From contig JBPFEG010000055.1 of the NCBI GenBank assembly GCA_051061015.1, positions 80,509 to 144,508 on the forward strand: a stretch of 64,000 nucleotides of DNA, read 5' to 3'. Shown in pieces: positions 8,543-17,138 of the stretch. The stretch's first letter is position 1. The number at the start of each line of letters is the position of its first letter. The position numbers and the translations under genes were made by a program. The notes below the pieces were generated by a model that saw only the letters and a program-made list of their open reading frames with translations, made no database searches and had not been told where the DNA came from. This DNA comes from Methylomicrobium sp051061015 (lineage in GTDB: Bacteria > Pseudomonadota > Gammaproteobacteria > Methylococcales > Methylomonadaceae).

Positions 8543-9072
8543 CGCTGCCCGTCCAGCATTTTAGCGGCCTGGTTTATCGAGCCCATCATCCGATGTGGGC
8601 GTTTCAGCCGCTGTCCGGCGAAGGGGCGAAAAAATTCGGCGGACGCTTCAACCGACCGGGAAACGCCGCGCTTTATACCTCTCTGGATCTGACTACCGCC
8701 TGGATGGAAGCACAGCAAGGCTTTCCGTTCAAGCCGCAACCAATGACGATGGTCGCCTATCAGGTCGACTGTACCGACATCGCCGATCTGCATGACCCCG
8801 CCGTACAGGAGTGCCTGGCTTATTCTTCAGCCGATCTGGGTTGCGCCTGGGAAGACATGGCGCTGCAAAACCGAGCCCCCCCGAGCTGGCTGTTGGCCGA
8901 CCGCCTGCGCGCCCTCGGCGTTGTCGGCATTCTAGTAAAAAGCTTCGCGCCCGGCTGCACGGAAAATAGCCGTAATCTGGTGCTCTGGGAATGGTCGAGT
9001 GCTAAACCGCATGCGATTCAGATCATCGATGACCAGAACCGGTTACCGAAGACACAAGATTCTTGGGTATGA
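8539..9072 (+). CDS. RES-domain toxin (NAD+-consuming)
   Basis: 177 aa from the TTG at 8539, which overlaps the antitoxin TGA; the frame is open further upstream but that part is a shadow of the antitoxin gene. RES-family residues are visible in VYRAHHPMW (Arg), FGGRFNRPGNAALYTS, and TAWMEA (Glu). Characterised RES toxins such as MbcT degrade or phosphorolyse NAD+ and halt growth until neutralised by the Xre partner. The domain spans nearly the whole protein and looks intact. Confidence 0.88.
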   Translation: MTLPVQHFSGLVYRAHHPMWAFQPLSGEGAKKFGGRFNRPGNAALYTSLDLTTAWMEAQQGFPFKPQPMTMVAYQVDCTDIADLHDPAVQECLAYSSADLGCAWEDMALQNRAPPSWLLADRLRALGVVGILVKSFAPGCTENSRNLVLWEWSSAKPHAIQIIDDQNRLPKTQDSWV

Positions 9073-9106
9073 ACCGAAAAAGAGACGTTCTTCGCGCTTG
9101 ATTCTG

Positions 9107-9940
9107 TTATTTTGTCGCACACTCTTCCGGAGACTGAGATTGCATCGCATCCAAATACTCGACGATACGCTCAATGATCTGCCGGCGCTCTTGTTCCGGA
9201 AGTAAGAAAGCCAAAGACGGCATGGTCGTGCCGGGTTTGATCCGGCTTGGAGCATCGATCCAGGCTTTCAAACCGGGAGTCTGCCAGCGGCATGCAGCCT
9301 GAATCAAATCCATGGGATATTTTTTCCCACCAATGCCGCGAATGCTGTGGCATCCTAAACAAAACTCCTTGGTTTCAGCAAAGCCTTGATCCAGTGTTTT
9401 GGACGAGCGCGCGGGAAGCAGAAGCCGATCTTCGGCTTTGCTGCGCCATTCGATTGCCGTGACCTGATACGGCCAATCGTATGCGCCCTGACGCAGCAGT
9501 TTCGGCGCCGCTAGATTGTCCCAGATTAAATAATAGGGACTGAGAGGAATATTTTTCTCGTTTTGATGGAGATTATCGACGGTGAACGGCGCCTCATCAG
9601 TCCGAGCAAAGGCCAAAAAAGCACGGTATTTTTTCAGTTTCGGACCGGAGACGACAGAGCGGTAGCCATCCTTGGAGAGAAACACGATTTCCGCATCTTC
9701 CAATGTCCAGCGGTCCCCAAACCAGTGTGTCAAAAGCTGATCAACCGGCAGCGCCGTATACTCGACCAGCTTGCGCCGCTCGTCTGTCGATTCGTGCAGT
9801 TCAACGACAGTCACCCTTCGGCTCGAAAGTTTGTACTTGGCCGCCAAATCATCCGGCGGCGGCAATTCCACGGCTCCAGCCTTTCCGAAAACGGCCATAG
9901 CCAGAAAGACTGTAAGAATGAATCTCAAACGGTACGCCAT
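9107..9940 (-). CDS. Periplasmic monohaem cytochrome c with an N-terminal molybdopterin-oxidase-like segment
   Basis: 277 aa with a signal peptide (residues 1-23, cut near GKAGA). One haem site, CLGCH at residues 194-198, and a candidate axial Met in KPGTTMPSL show a C-terminal class I cytochrome c domain. Residues about 40-160 (VTVVELHES, PVDQLLTHWFG, DAEIVFLSKDGYRSVV, PYYLIWDN) resemble the fold of sulfite-oxidase-type molybdopterin domains but show no obvious cofactor Cys, so this may be a cofactor-free relative. It is probably an electron carrier. It is divergent from the dihaem cytochrome at 10370. Confidence 0.75.
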   Translation of the reverse strand: MAYRLRFILTVFLAMAVFGKAGAVELPPPDDLAAKYKLSSRRVTVVELHESTDERRKLVEYTALPVDQLLTHWFGDRWTLEDAEIVFLSKDGYRSVVSGPKLKKYRAFLAFARTDEAPFTVDNLHQNEKNIPLSPYYLIWDNLAAPKLLRQGAYDWPYQVTAIEWRSKAEDRLLLPARSSKTLDQGFAETKEFCLGCHSIRGIGGKKYPMDLIQAACRWQTPGLKAWIDAPSRIKPGTTMPSLAFLLPEQERRQIIERIVEYLDAMQSQSPEECATK

Positions 9941-10369
9941 CGGTTTCTCCCCTCAAAAAATAGGAATGTTCCGATTGTAGCAAGCAAATAGTCCCGGTAC
10001 CGCTAATAATCGCTTTAAAAAGATACCTTTTATTGCCCGGTCTCCGGACGATTTCTTTCTTATGAATCGTCCGGGGTAAAGAAATCCCGACAAATCCCCC
10101 TCTCGCATATCCTGCCCTGTCTCGGGCGTATTGAATCGCCGGGCATGCCGCCAATGAATTTGTGCACGCTATCGTACAGAACTATCCCTGATTTATGGGT
10201 ACAGTCATCTCTGGCTGTACGCGAGAATGTTTATTTTTGTTTTTTCACTGTTGCAAATTCATCATTTCCGCTCATTGAAACATAAGTTCAGGGAATGTTC
10301 TGCTTCTTATGGTCTCAAAGCGCTACGCGGCGATTTTGAAATGTTTCTTAAGCCTTTAGGGAGAAGACC
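9941..10369. other. 429-bp divergent intergenic region between cytochrome genes
   Basis: No convincing gene is seen here. It should hold the promoters of the two divergent cytochrome genes. The clear structure is an inverted repeat, CCGGACGATT at 10044-10053 and AATCGTCCGG at 10065-10074, with an 11-base loop. The DNA nearest the dihaem gene, from about 10220, is AT-richer. Confidence 0.6.
10044..10074. repeat. Perfect 10-bp inverted repeat between the cytochrome genes
   Basis: Exact complementary arms CCGGACGATT and AATCGTCCGG around an 11-base spacer. There is no T-tract on either side, so a regulator site or a transcript hairpin is more likely than an intrinsic terminator. Confidence 0.5.
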
Positions 10370-11899
10370 ATGACGTCCAAGAAGATCATGAAAATATCGT
10401 CAGGCCTGTTACTGCTGGGCGGCTGTTTCGCCGCGATTGCCCAAGTTCAGGGCGACAAACGGCCGTTTGACGCAGTCGCCGAAGCGCAGACGCCGCGCAC
10501 GGTTAGAAGTGACAGGCCCGAACAACAAAAGACCGAGCACGACCGTTCGGATATTTTTAGTTCGAATAAGCCTTCGCCGTTGTCGCCAGCGCTCAAGGAC
10601 CAGCCTAAAGGCGGAAGAATCTCGGGCTTCGATTTTTACCGCGATCCGTTGAACGCGGACCAGCCCATGCAAAAGCCCGAAGACATCATGAAAAAAGAAA
10701 TCGCCGGCAAAGCCGAAATAATGAACGCGCAAAAAAAGCTGCTGGAGCAACGCTATAACCTGACGGCCAAGACCGATCCATCAGCCAAAATGTCGCGCGG
10801 CAAACCGCTGGCGGTGGGACCTACGGCAAGGCTGTCTTCCGGCATGACCTGGGACAAGCTCGGCGAAGCGACACCCGAGGAAATCAGGAACCAAGGCATT
10901 TTCCCTTACCCGTCGCTGCCGCACCCGCTGCATGCGAACGGCGGCCAAGTGTTCCCAAAAATGCAGATCGAGATGTTCCCGCGGCTTGAGCGCTTCGACG
11001 TCGATTTCGACTTACCCGAAGCGTTCCTGCCCGAGTTCCCGCCGGCGATATTCCTGAACAATCGGCCGGAGCTGGGCGACGTGTCGCGCGGCGAAGTGGT
11101 TTCAATCAACAACTATTACCGGCTGTTCAAGGACATCCTGACGCCGGTGCAGCTGGACGGCTTAAGGCTGCTGCTGACGCCGTTCCCACAGGAGGAATTC
11201 AATCCGACCGACGACCGCAAAAGCAAGGAACCCAGCCTCGGCGTAGCCTGTTTCGATTGCCATGTGAACGGCCATACCACCGGCCAGTTCCATCTAAGTC
11301 CGGACATTCGCCCGCAGGAGCGGCGCTTCCGGCTCGATACCACCAGTCTCAGGGGCGTGTTCAACCAACAAATTCACAGCTCCAAACGCAGCCTGCGTTC
11401 GGTCGAGGACTTTACCGAATTCGAGCAGCGCACCGCCTATTTCAATGGCGACCCTATCCATGCGATGAAAAAAGGCATGAACATCCTCGATCGCATACCG
11501 GTCAGCCATATGGCGCAGATGCAGAACATGCTCGACTTTCCGCCCGCGCCGAAGCTTGATCCAGCCACCGGAAGGCTCGATCCTGCCAAAGCCACCGAAA
11601 GCGAAGCGCGCGGAGAAAAAATCTTTTTCGGCAAAGGCCAATGCTCGAATTGCCATATGCCGCCGACTTATCTTGATCACCAAATGCACGATCTGCATCT
11701 CGAGCGTTTCATGAACGAACCGGGCGACGGTGCGATCAAGACATTTACATTGCGCGGCATCAAGGATTCGCCACCTTATCTGCACGACGGCCGAGCGCTG
11801 ACGCTGGAAGATACCGTCGAGTTTTTCAACATCGTGCTGCAACTGAAACTGAATGCGCAGGAAAAACAGGATTTGGTGGCGTTTATGAGGCAGTTGTAG
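10370..11899 (+). CDS. Dihaem cytochrome c, peroxidase/MauG-like
   Basis: 509 aa, longer than classical dihaem peroxidases (about 320-350 aa) because of a charged N-terminal region of about 200 residues. A signal peptide (residues 1-28) follows an AGGGAG Shine-Dalgarno sequence. Two haem sites are seen, CFDCH (294-298) and CSNCH (425-429), with TLRGIKDSPPYLHDGRALTL near the C-terminus, the signature of the bacterial cytochrome c peroxidase/MauG superfamily. It is exported and could reduce peroxide or oxidise a protein or metal partner. Related long surface-associated peroxidases are known from methanotrophs; assignment to them is inference. Confidence 0.8.
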   Translation: MTSKKIMKISSGLLLLGGCFAAIAQVQGDKRPFDAVAEAQTPRTVRSDRPEQQKTEHDRSDIFSSNKPSPLSPALKDQPKGGRISGFDFYRDPLNADQPMQKPEDIMKKEIAGKAEIMNAQKKLLEQRYNLTAKTDPSAKMSRGKPLAVGPTARLSSGMTWDKLGEATPEEIRNQGIFPYPSLPHPLHANGGQVFPKMQIEMFPRLERFDVDFDLPEAFLPEFPPAIFLNNRPELGDVSRGEVVSINNYYRLFKDILTPVQLDGLRLLLTPFPQEEFNPTDDRKSKEPSLGVACFDCHVNGHTTGQFHLSPDIRPQERRFRLDTTSLRGVFNQQIHSSKRSLRSVEDFTEFEQRTAYFNGDPIHAMKKGMNILDRIPVSHMAQMQNMLDFPPAPKLDPATGRLDPAKATESEARGEKIFFGKGQCSNCHMPPTYLDHQMHDLHLERFMNEPGDGAIKTFTLRGIKDSPPYLHDGRALTLEDTVEFFNIVLQLKLNAQEKQDLVAFMRQL

Positions 11900-12233
11900 C
11901 GTATCGAGTTAAGAGGAATTGCCGTCGCTTTTACGCCGCCGGAGGCAGGAAAACAGCGTCCGGCGGCTGAATCGGGTGCTTGATCATGTCAGAAATCTGA
12001 AAGGGTTAATAGTCCTACCCTGATCTGTTCCTCCCCTTTTTGCAGCATTTCCGAAGAGCCCAAACATGGACATTCTTGAGGCGCTCCCGTACAATTCGAA
12101 CAGAAGAAATTGCTCGTAGTCGAAAACGAATGGGAATCGAAGCTCCCGGATTCTTTAGCGTTTACAGATAGTTAAGGCAGGCAACCCACTCATTGCCTAG
12201 AACGATTTCAAGGGCCTTTAAGAGCGAGCCCCC
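11900..12233. other. 334-bp intergenic region with a GC-rich hairpin
   Basis: GCCGCCGGA (11935-11943) and TCCGGCGGC (11959-11967) are exact inverted arms 35 bases after the dihaem cytochrome stop, perhaps a terminator although no T-run follows. The rest should carry the promoter of the next gene; nothing else is recognised. Confidence 0.5.
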
Positions 12234-13178
12234 ATGACGACGACCAAGAAATTAAAATGGCTACTGATCCTGGTCCTGATTTTCGGCGGGTTCGCTATCT
12301 ATAAGCAGTTCGGCATTCTCGCGGAAGATATATCCTTCAGAGACTATGCGTGGCTCTTTAAGATCGTTTCGGAATTCGGCTTATTCCTATCGGTCATTAT
12401 TTCGGTCGGCTATGTCCATCACTGGCTGATCGCTGAAGAAGAGCACCGGGAATCGGCAAGAAATTTGCGCGAGACTCTCGAACATTATATAAATAATATT
12501 TTATTCAACTCGGTCAAACACGGTTTTTCCGGCATCACCAAGAAAGAATTCGATTTCAGCCAGATCATGTCCGGTTTGCAGCCGGGCGATTATGTGTATT
12601 GGCTGGTCACCTTCGACCCCCGTTTCAAAAACAAGTTACGGGAATTGGAAAATGCAATAAAAAGCGGCGTGCATTTCCGCCTGCTGATTCTGAAAGCCGG
12701 AAGCCGCATCGGCGAATTGCGGGCATCGGAAACCACCGGTTTCGATCCGCATGAATTTAATGAGTACAGCAAGTTATTCAAGGTATCGCTGGAACATGTG
12801 ATCAGGCGCGTCGACGAGACTACGACTAAAGGCTCGATCGGCGTATTCATCTATGACGGCCTGCCCTGTATTCCGTTATTCATCATTATCCACAACGAAT
12901 CGAAAAAGATTACGGTCTACCACAGCTTTTATCTGACCGAACCGGTTTCGAAAATGCCTTATTTGAACTGGGAAACTGTTTTTAAACCCGGCAATCAGAA
13001 TTCTTTTGAGACGGATGACTGGAATATGGCCGATCTGTTTATCGACTATTTCAAAACGCGGTGGGAAATGGAACAATTAAAATTATCCATCGACAACACA
13101 GCTGGAAAGGAGAACGACGATGCGGACTTTATCTATGCACCGGCGGCTGCCAAAAAGCAGTGTTCGGAGCTCTATTAG
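12234..13178 (+). CDS. Membrane protein of unknown function with a large cytoplasmic domain
   Basis: 314 aa; no family recognised. Two hydrophobic segments, about residues 8-24 (WLLILVLIFGGFAIY) and 41-62 (FKIVSEFGLFLSVIISVGYV), are followed by a charged coiled-coil-like stretch (EEEHRESARNLRETLEH) and a soluble domain of about 230 residues. A middle segment, PGDYVYWLVTFDPRFKNKL then GVHFRLLILKAGS, loosely recalls phospholipase-D-like or sensor domains, but no HKD motif is present. It lies alone between the cytochrome gene and the convergent lipA. Confidence 0.6.
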   Translation: MTTTKKLKWLLILVLIFGGFAIYKQFGILAEDISFRDYAWLFKIVSEFGLFLSVIISVGYVHHWLIAEEEHRESARNLRETLEHYINNILFNSVKHGFSGITKKEFDFSQIMSGLQPGDYVYWLVTFDPRFKNKLRELENAIKSGVHFRLLILKAGSRIGELRASETTGFDPHEFNEYSKLFKVSLEHVIRRVDETTTKGSIGVFIYDGLPCIPLFIIIHNESKKITVYHSFYLTEPVSKMPYLNWETVFKPGNQNSFETDDWNMADLFIDYFKTRWEMEQLKLSIDNTAGKENDDADFIYAPAAAKKQCSELY

Positions 13179-13205
13179 GAGCAGGCCGACCAAGGTCAAT
13201 TCGCA

Positions 13206-14168
13206 CTAATCGCCGATAACACCTTTCGCCTGCACATCGGCATGATACGAGGAGCGGACCAGGGGCGCGCTGGCGACCTGCTCAAAGCCCATTTCTTTGG
13301 CTGTTTTGCCGAATTCGTCGAATTCTGCCGGCGCGATATAGCGCCTGACGGGCAGGTGCGCCTTGCTGGGCTGCAGATATTGGCCGAGAGTCAGCATCGT
13401 ACAGCCGTGGCCCAGTAACTCCTGCATCACTTGGTAAACTTCTTCCGGCTCCTCGCCGATCCCGAGCATCAACCCGGATTTGGTCGGCGTCTCAGGCCGT
13501 GCTTTTTTATAGCCTTCGAGCAATTTCAGCGAACCTGCATAGTCGGCGCCTGGCCGTGCCTGCCTGTACAGCCGCGGCACCGTTTCGAGATTGTGATTGA
13601 ATACGTCGCAGGGCTGATCGGCCAGAATCACGATCGCTTTGTCCATCCGCCCCCGAAAATCGGGGACCAGGACCTCGATTCTGGTTTTAGGGGATTGCTG
13701 CCTGATTTCCTTGATGCAGTCAGCGAAATGCGCGGCACCGCCGTCGCGAAGATCGTCGCGATCCACAGAGGTAATCACCACATAGTTCAGCGCCAGCGCC
13801 TTGATCGCCTCGGCCAGCTGGCGCGGCTCGTTCGGGTCGAGTGGCAAGGGTTTGCCGTGCGCCACATCGCAAAACGGGCAGCGGCGGGTGCAGAGGTCGC
13901 CCATGATCATGAAGGTCGCAGTGCCATGCTGGAAGCATTCGCCAAGATTCGGGCATGCGGCTTCTTCGCAGACCGTATGCAGATTATGCTCGCGCAGCAA
14001 CTGTTTGACGCGGGTCACTTCATTGCCGGCGGTCAGCTTGATGCGTATCCATTCCGGCTTGCGCAGCGGCGTATCGCTGGTTTCGACCTTGACCGGAATA
14101 CGCGCGAGTTTTTCGGTATTGCGTTGATGGGTTTCCGGCGTGGCGCGGGAGGGCGCTTGAAAAGTCAT
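13206..14168 (-). CDS. lipA: Lipoyl synthase
   Basis: 320 aa radical-SAM enzyme that inserts two sulfurs into protein-bound octanoyl groups. Both iron-sulfur sites are visible: the auxiliary-cluster cysteines in CEEAACPNLGECF and the radical-SAM CTRRCPFC. The start overlaps the lipB stop by four bases (ATGA). It is the last gene of the minus-strand cluster that begins at mreB and is convergent with the unknown membrane-protein gene, with a 27-bp gap. Confidence 0.97.
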   Translation of the reverse strand: MTFQAPSRATPETHQRNTEKLARIPVKVETSDTPLRKPEWIRIKLTAGNEVTRVKQLLREHNLHTVCEEAACPNLGECFQHGTATFMIMGDLCTRRCPFCDVAHGKPLPLDPNEPRQLAEAIKALALNYVVITSVDRDDLRDGGAAHFADCIKEIRQQSPKTRIEVLVPDFRGRMDKAIVILADQPCDVFNHNLETVPRLYRQARPGADYAGSLKLLEGYKKARPETPTKSGLMLGIGEEPEEVYQVMQELLGHGCTMLTLGQYLQPSKAHLPVRRYIAPAEFDEFGKTAKEMGFEQVASAPLVRSSYHADVQAKGVIGD

Positions 14169-14773
14169 GATTGCAGTTTTTCCGTCAATAGTTGGAGCAC
14201 CCGCTCGGCCAGTTCGCGCTCACTGACCGCAACACCGAGGTCGGCCAGCTGCGTAACCTCGAGCCCGGCATAGCCACAGGGATTGATGAATTTGAACGGC
14301 GTCAAGTCCATCGCGTTATTCAGACTGAGTCCATGATAACAGCAGTTGTTCCGGATCCGTATTCCGATCGAGCCGATTTTTTTGCCGTCCACATACACGC
14401 CGGGCGCTTCAGGCCGGGCATTCGCATCAATGCCATAATACGCGAGCGTATCGATCATCGTTTGCTCAAGCAGAGTCACCAGCGGCCTCACACCCAACTG
14501 ATGGCGCTTGAGATTCAGCAGCGGATAAACGACCAGTTGACCGGGTCCGTGATAGGTCACCTGCCCTCCCCGGTCGCTCTGAACGACCGGAGTCGCACCG
14601 ATATTCAGCAAATGTTCGCGTTTGCCGTTCAGCCCCAATGTATAGACAGGGAAATGTTCGACGATCCAGATCTGATCGTCCGTTTCCGGCGTTCTATCCA
14701 GGGTGAAACGCTGCATGGCCTGCCAGGTCATTTCGTAGTCCTGTAAGCCGAGTTGCCGGATCGTGATCGCCAT
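14165..14773 (-). CDS. lipB: Octanoyl-[acyl-carrier-protein]:protein N-octanoyltransferase
   Basis: About 202 aa from the ATG at 14773 (MAITIRQLG). An in-frame ATG at 14791 would add six residues; neither has a strong Shine-Dalgarno sequence and the shorter form matches the family better. LipB moves octanoate from ACP to lipoyl domains. Catalytic features are RGGQVTYHGPGQLVVYPL, GKKIGSIGIRI (Lys) and NPCGYAGLEVTQL (Cys nucleophile). It is coupled to lipA by an ATGA overlap. Confidence 0.96.
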   Translation of the reverse strand: MAITIRQLGLQDYEMTWQAMQRFTLDRTPETDDQIWIVEHFPVYTLGLNGKREHLLNIGATPVVQSDRGGQVTYHGPGQLVVYPLLNLKRHQLGVRPLVTLLEQTMIDTLAYYGIDANARPEAPGVYVDGKKIGSIGIRIRNNCCYHGLSLNNAMDLTPFKFINPCGYAGLEVTQLADLGVAVSERELAERVLQLLTEKLQS

Positions 14774-14834
14774 AGTATAAAAATGCCCCATATCCGAACC
14801 GTTCTCGCCATCCGGATGGTATCCTGAGCCTGAC

Positions 14835-15101
14835 TTATAGCGTCATCAAAATATGCGGGCTGCGGTTCAGATCCAGGTAAATCGCATCCAGTTGCTGACG
14901 GCTGTGCGCCTCGATCACGACCGTGATCGCGGTATAGTTGCCGCCCTTGCTCGGCCGCGAGGAAACCGCGCCTTCGCCAAGGTTCGGGCTATGCCGGCGT
15001 ACGATTTCCACGACGATCAGATCCAGTTCGGGGCTGCTCTTGCCCATCGCCTTGATCGCGAAAGTACAGGGAAAGGTTAAAAGGGATTCTTCGTTCATCA
15101 A
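14835..15101 (-). CDS. ybeD: YbeD/DUF493-family small protein
   Basis: 88 aa, the usual size of this ACT-like family (LLTFPCTFAIKAMGKSSPEL near the start, GNYTAITVVIEAHSRQQLDAI in the core). E. coli YbeD lies between dacA and lipB, and the same neighbourhood is kept here with a dat gene inserted. A regulatory role near lipoate synthesis has been suggested for the family but not proven. Its ATG overlaps the dat stop by four bases. Confidence 0.9.
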   Translation of the reverse strand: MMNEESLLTFPCTFAIKAMGKSSPELDLIVVEIVRRHSPNLGEGAVSSRPSKGGNYTAITVVIEAHSRQQLDAIYLDLNRSPHILMTL

Positions 15102-15937
15102 AAGGAGTGTTTATAAGCCTGAAACAGGCTATGGACCGTTTGCCAGACCGGCCCCGGCTTGCCTGCGCCGATGGGCCGGCCATCGAGTTCGATCACCGGA
15201 ACGATCTCGCGGATCGAACTTGCGATCCATATTTCATCGGCCTGTTTCAGATCATCAATCGAAATAGATTGTTCCCGGTAGGATATATGGTGCGCCTCGG
15301 CAATTTTCAAGATCACCGCGCGGGTGATGCCGGGCAAAATGTCATGACTCAATGGAGGAGTGATCAATGTACCATTCCGTACCGCAAAAACATTGCTCGA
15401 CGAACCTTCGGTCACAAAACCGTTTTTGACCAGGATCGCCTCCGCGCCGCCGCGCTCGGATGCTTCCTGCCTGAGCAGAACATTTGCCAGCAGGGTGATC
15501 GCCTTGACATGGCAATTCTGCCAGCGGCTGTCCTCCAGGCAAGCGGCCTTGATACCGGTCTCGCGCTCCGGATAAGGCAAAATCGGCGAACTCATCGCGA
15601 AAACGGTCGGTTCGACGTTTTCCGGAAACAGATGATCCCGTTTTGGCGCCACGCCGCGGGTAATTTGCAGATAGAGGTATTGATCGGTTCCGTCTTCCAG
15701 AAGCGGGGCAAAAATACTGCGCCATTTATCCAGACTGTGCGGATTGCCGATCCGAACGGCGGCAAGACTGTTGTCGAGCCTTGCCATATGCGCATCGAAT
15801 TCGAACAGACGGCCGCGATAGGCCGGAATCACTTCATAGACCCCGTCGCCAAACAGAAAGCCGCGATCGAGTACCGAAATATGCGCAGCTTCGATAGGGA
15901 GATACCGACCGTTTAAATAAACGGGTTTATTGGGCAT
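15098..15937 (-). CDS. dat: D-amino-acid aminotransferase (class IV PLP enzyme)
   Basis: About 279 aa from the ATG at 15937, which lies inside the end of dacA (11-base overlap); a TTG further upstream is not needed. Class IV transaminase features are DRGFLFGDGVYEVIPAYRG, CHVKAITLLANVLLRQEA with the PLP-binding Lys, AILVKNGFVTEGSSSNVF and LPGITRAVIL. The product should exchange D-Ala and D-Glu with their oxo acids; branched-chain aminotransferase and aminodeoxychorismate lyase are related alternatives. Its place next to the D,D-carboxypeptidase gene supports a D-amino-acid role in cell-wall precursor supply. Confidence 0.88.
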   Translation of the reverse strand: MPNKPVYLNGRYLPIEAAHISVLDRGFLFGDGVYEVIPAYRGRLFEFDAHMARLDNSLAAVRIGNPHSLDKWRSIFAPLLEDGTDQYLYLQITRGVAPKRDHLFPENVEPTVFAMSSPILPYPERETGIKAACLEDSRWQNCHVKAITLLANVLLRQEASERGGAEAILVKNGFVTEGSSSNVFAVRNGTLITPPLSHDILPGITRAVILKIAEAHHISYREQSISIDDLKQADEIWIASSIREIVPVIELDGRPIGAGKPGPVWQTVHSLFQAYKHSF

Positions 15938-17105
15938 CCGCTTTAGCAAAGCGCATCAATACGCCATCGAGCAGACGCCGGAACATATTGCCTTCGCCGA
16001 CCGTTTTCAAGGCAATCAAGTCTTTTTGATCAATGACCTTGTCTTTGTAGGTTACCTCGACCGTGCCGAATTTGTCGCCTTCCTTAAACGGAGCAATGAT
16101 CGGCTGATTGATGTGAATGGCCGATTTCACCTCGCTGGCGCCGCCGCGCGGCACTGTGACATAGAGACTTTCTGCAAGCCCCAACGGCACGGTTTGGGCG
16201 TCGCCTTTCCAGATTTTTGAGTCGGACAAGGAAGTCTTGCCCTCGAAGAGGCGTTGGGATTCGAAAAAGCGGAAGCCGTAGTTCAACAGATTTTGATTTT
16301 CGACGGCCCGGGCGCTGGCACTTTTGGTACCCATCACTACCGATATCAGGCGCATGTCGTTCCTGAGAGCCGAAGCGACCAGGCAATAACCCGCTTCATC
16401 GGTAAACCCGGTTTTGACGCCGTCCACCGTACCGTCCCGCGACAAGAGCAGGTTGCGGTTATGCTGCACGATGTTGTTAAAGGTAAACTCTTTTTGCGAG
16501 AACCAGGGGTAATACTGCGGGAATTCCTTAATCAGGGCGGTCGTCAAAGTCGCCAGATCGCGCGCCGAAGTGTAATGATCCTCAACAGGAAGCCCGTCCG
16601 CATTTTTGAAATGCGTGTTCTTCATGCCCAGACGAGCGGCATGCTGATTCATCAAATCCGCGAAGGTGGATTCGTCGCCAGCGATGTGTTCGGCTAATGC
16701 CACACTGGCATCATTGCCGGACTGAATGATTACGCCTTTCAACAGATCTTCGATTTTGACCTGTGCATTGACCTCGACAAACATCCGCGAACCCGAGGTG
16801 CTCCAGGCTTTTTTACTGATAGTGGCAAGATCGTCCAGATGCAGATGACCGTTCGCGAGTTCCTTGAACACCACGTAGACGGTCATGATTTTGGTCAGAC
16901 TGGCCGGCGCGAGTTTCTCGTCGGCATTGCTTTCTGCGAGCACTTTGCCGGTCTGGAAATCTTGCAGAATAAACGCTTTCGCATCGGCGGCCGGCGGCGC
17001 AGGCGTTTGTATTTCAAGGGTTTCAGCATTTGCCTGCAGCACAACCGCTAGCAGAGCAAACGCACATAACTTCACGATCAGCATCGAATTTCTATTAAAA
17101 AACAT
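15927..17105 (-). CDS. dacA: D-alanyl-D-alanine carboxypeptidase (PBP5/6 type)
   Basis: 392 aa with a signal peptide (cut near QANA). All three penicillin-binding motifs are present: SLTKIMT (SxxK), SGNDASVALAEH (SxN) and DGVKTGFTDEAGYC (KTG). A C-terminal PBP5-type beta domain is followed by the probable amphipathic anchor helix MFRRLLDGVLMRFAK. The enzyme trims the terminal D-Ala of peptidoglycan stem peptides; the D-Ala released could feed the neighbouring D-amino-acid aminotransferase. Confidence 0.96.
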   Translation of the reverse strand: MFFNRNSMLIVKLCAFALLAVVLQANAETLEIQTPAPPAADAKAFILQDFQTGKVLAESNADEKLAPASLTKIMTVYVVFKELANGHLHLDDLATISKKAWSTSGSRMFVEVNAQVKIEDLLKGVIIQSGNDASVALAEHIAGDESTFADLMNQHAARLGMKNTHFKNADGLPVEDHYTSARDLATLTTALIKEFPQYYPWFSQKEFTFNNIVQHNRNLLLSRDGTVDGVKTGFTDEAGYCLVASALRNDMRLISVVMGTKSASARAVENQNLLNYGFRFFESQRLFEGKTSLSDSKIWKGDAQTVPLGLAESLYVTVPRGGASEVKSAIHINQPIIAPFKEGDKFGTVEVTYKDKVIDQKDLIALKTVGEGNMFRRLLDGVLMRFAKADAQ

Positions 17106-17138
17106 TACGCTACAAGGCTAACTGAATAAACACTGGTA

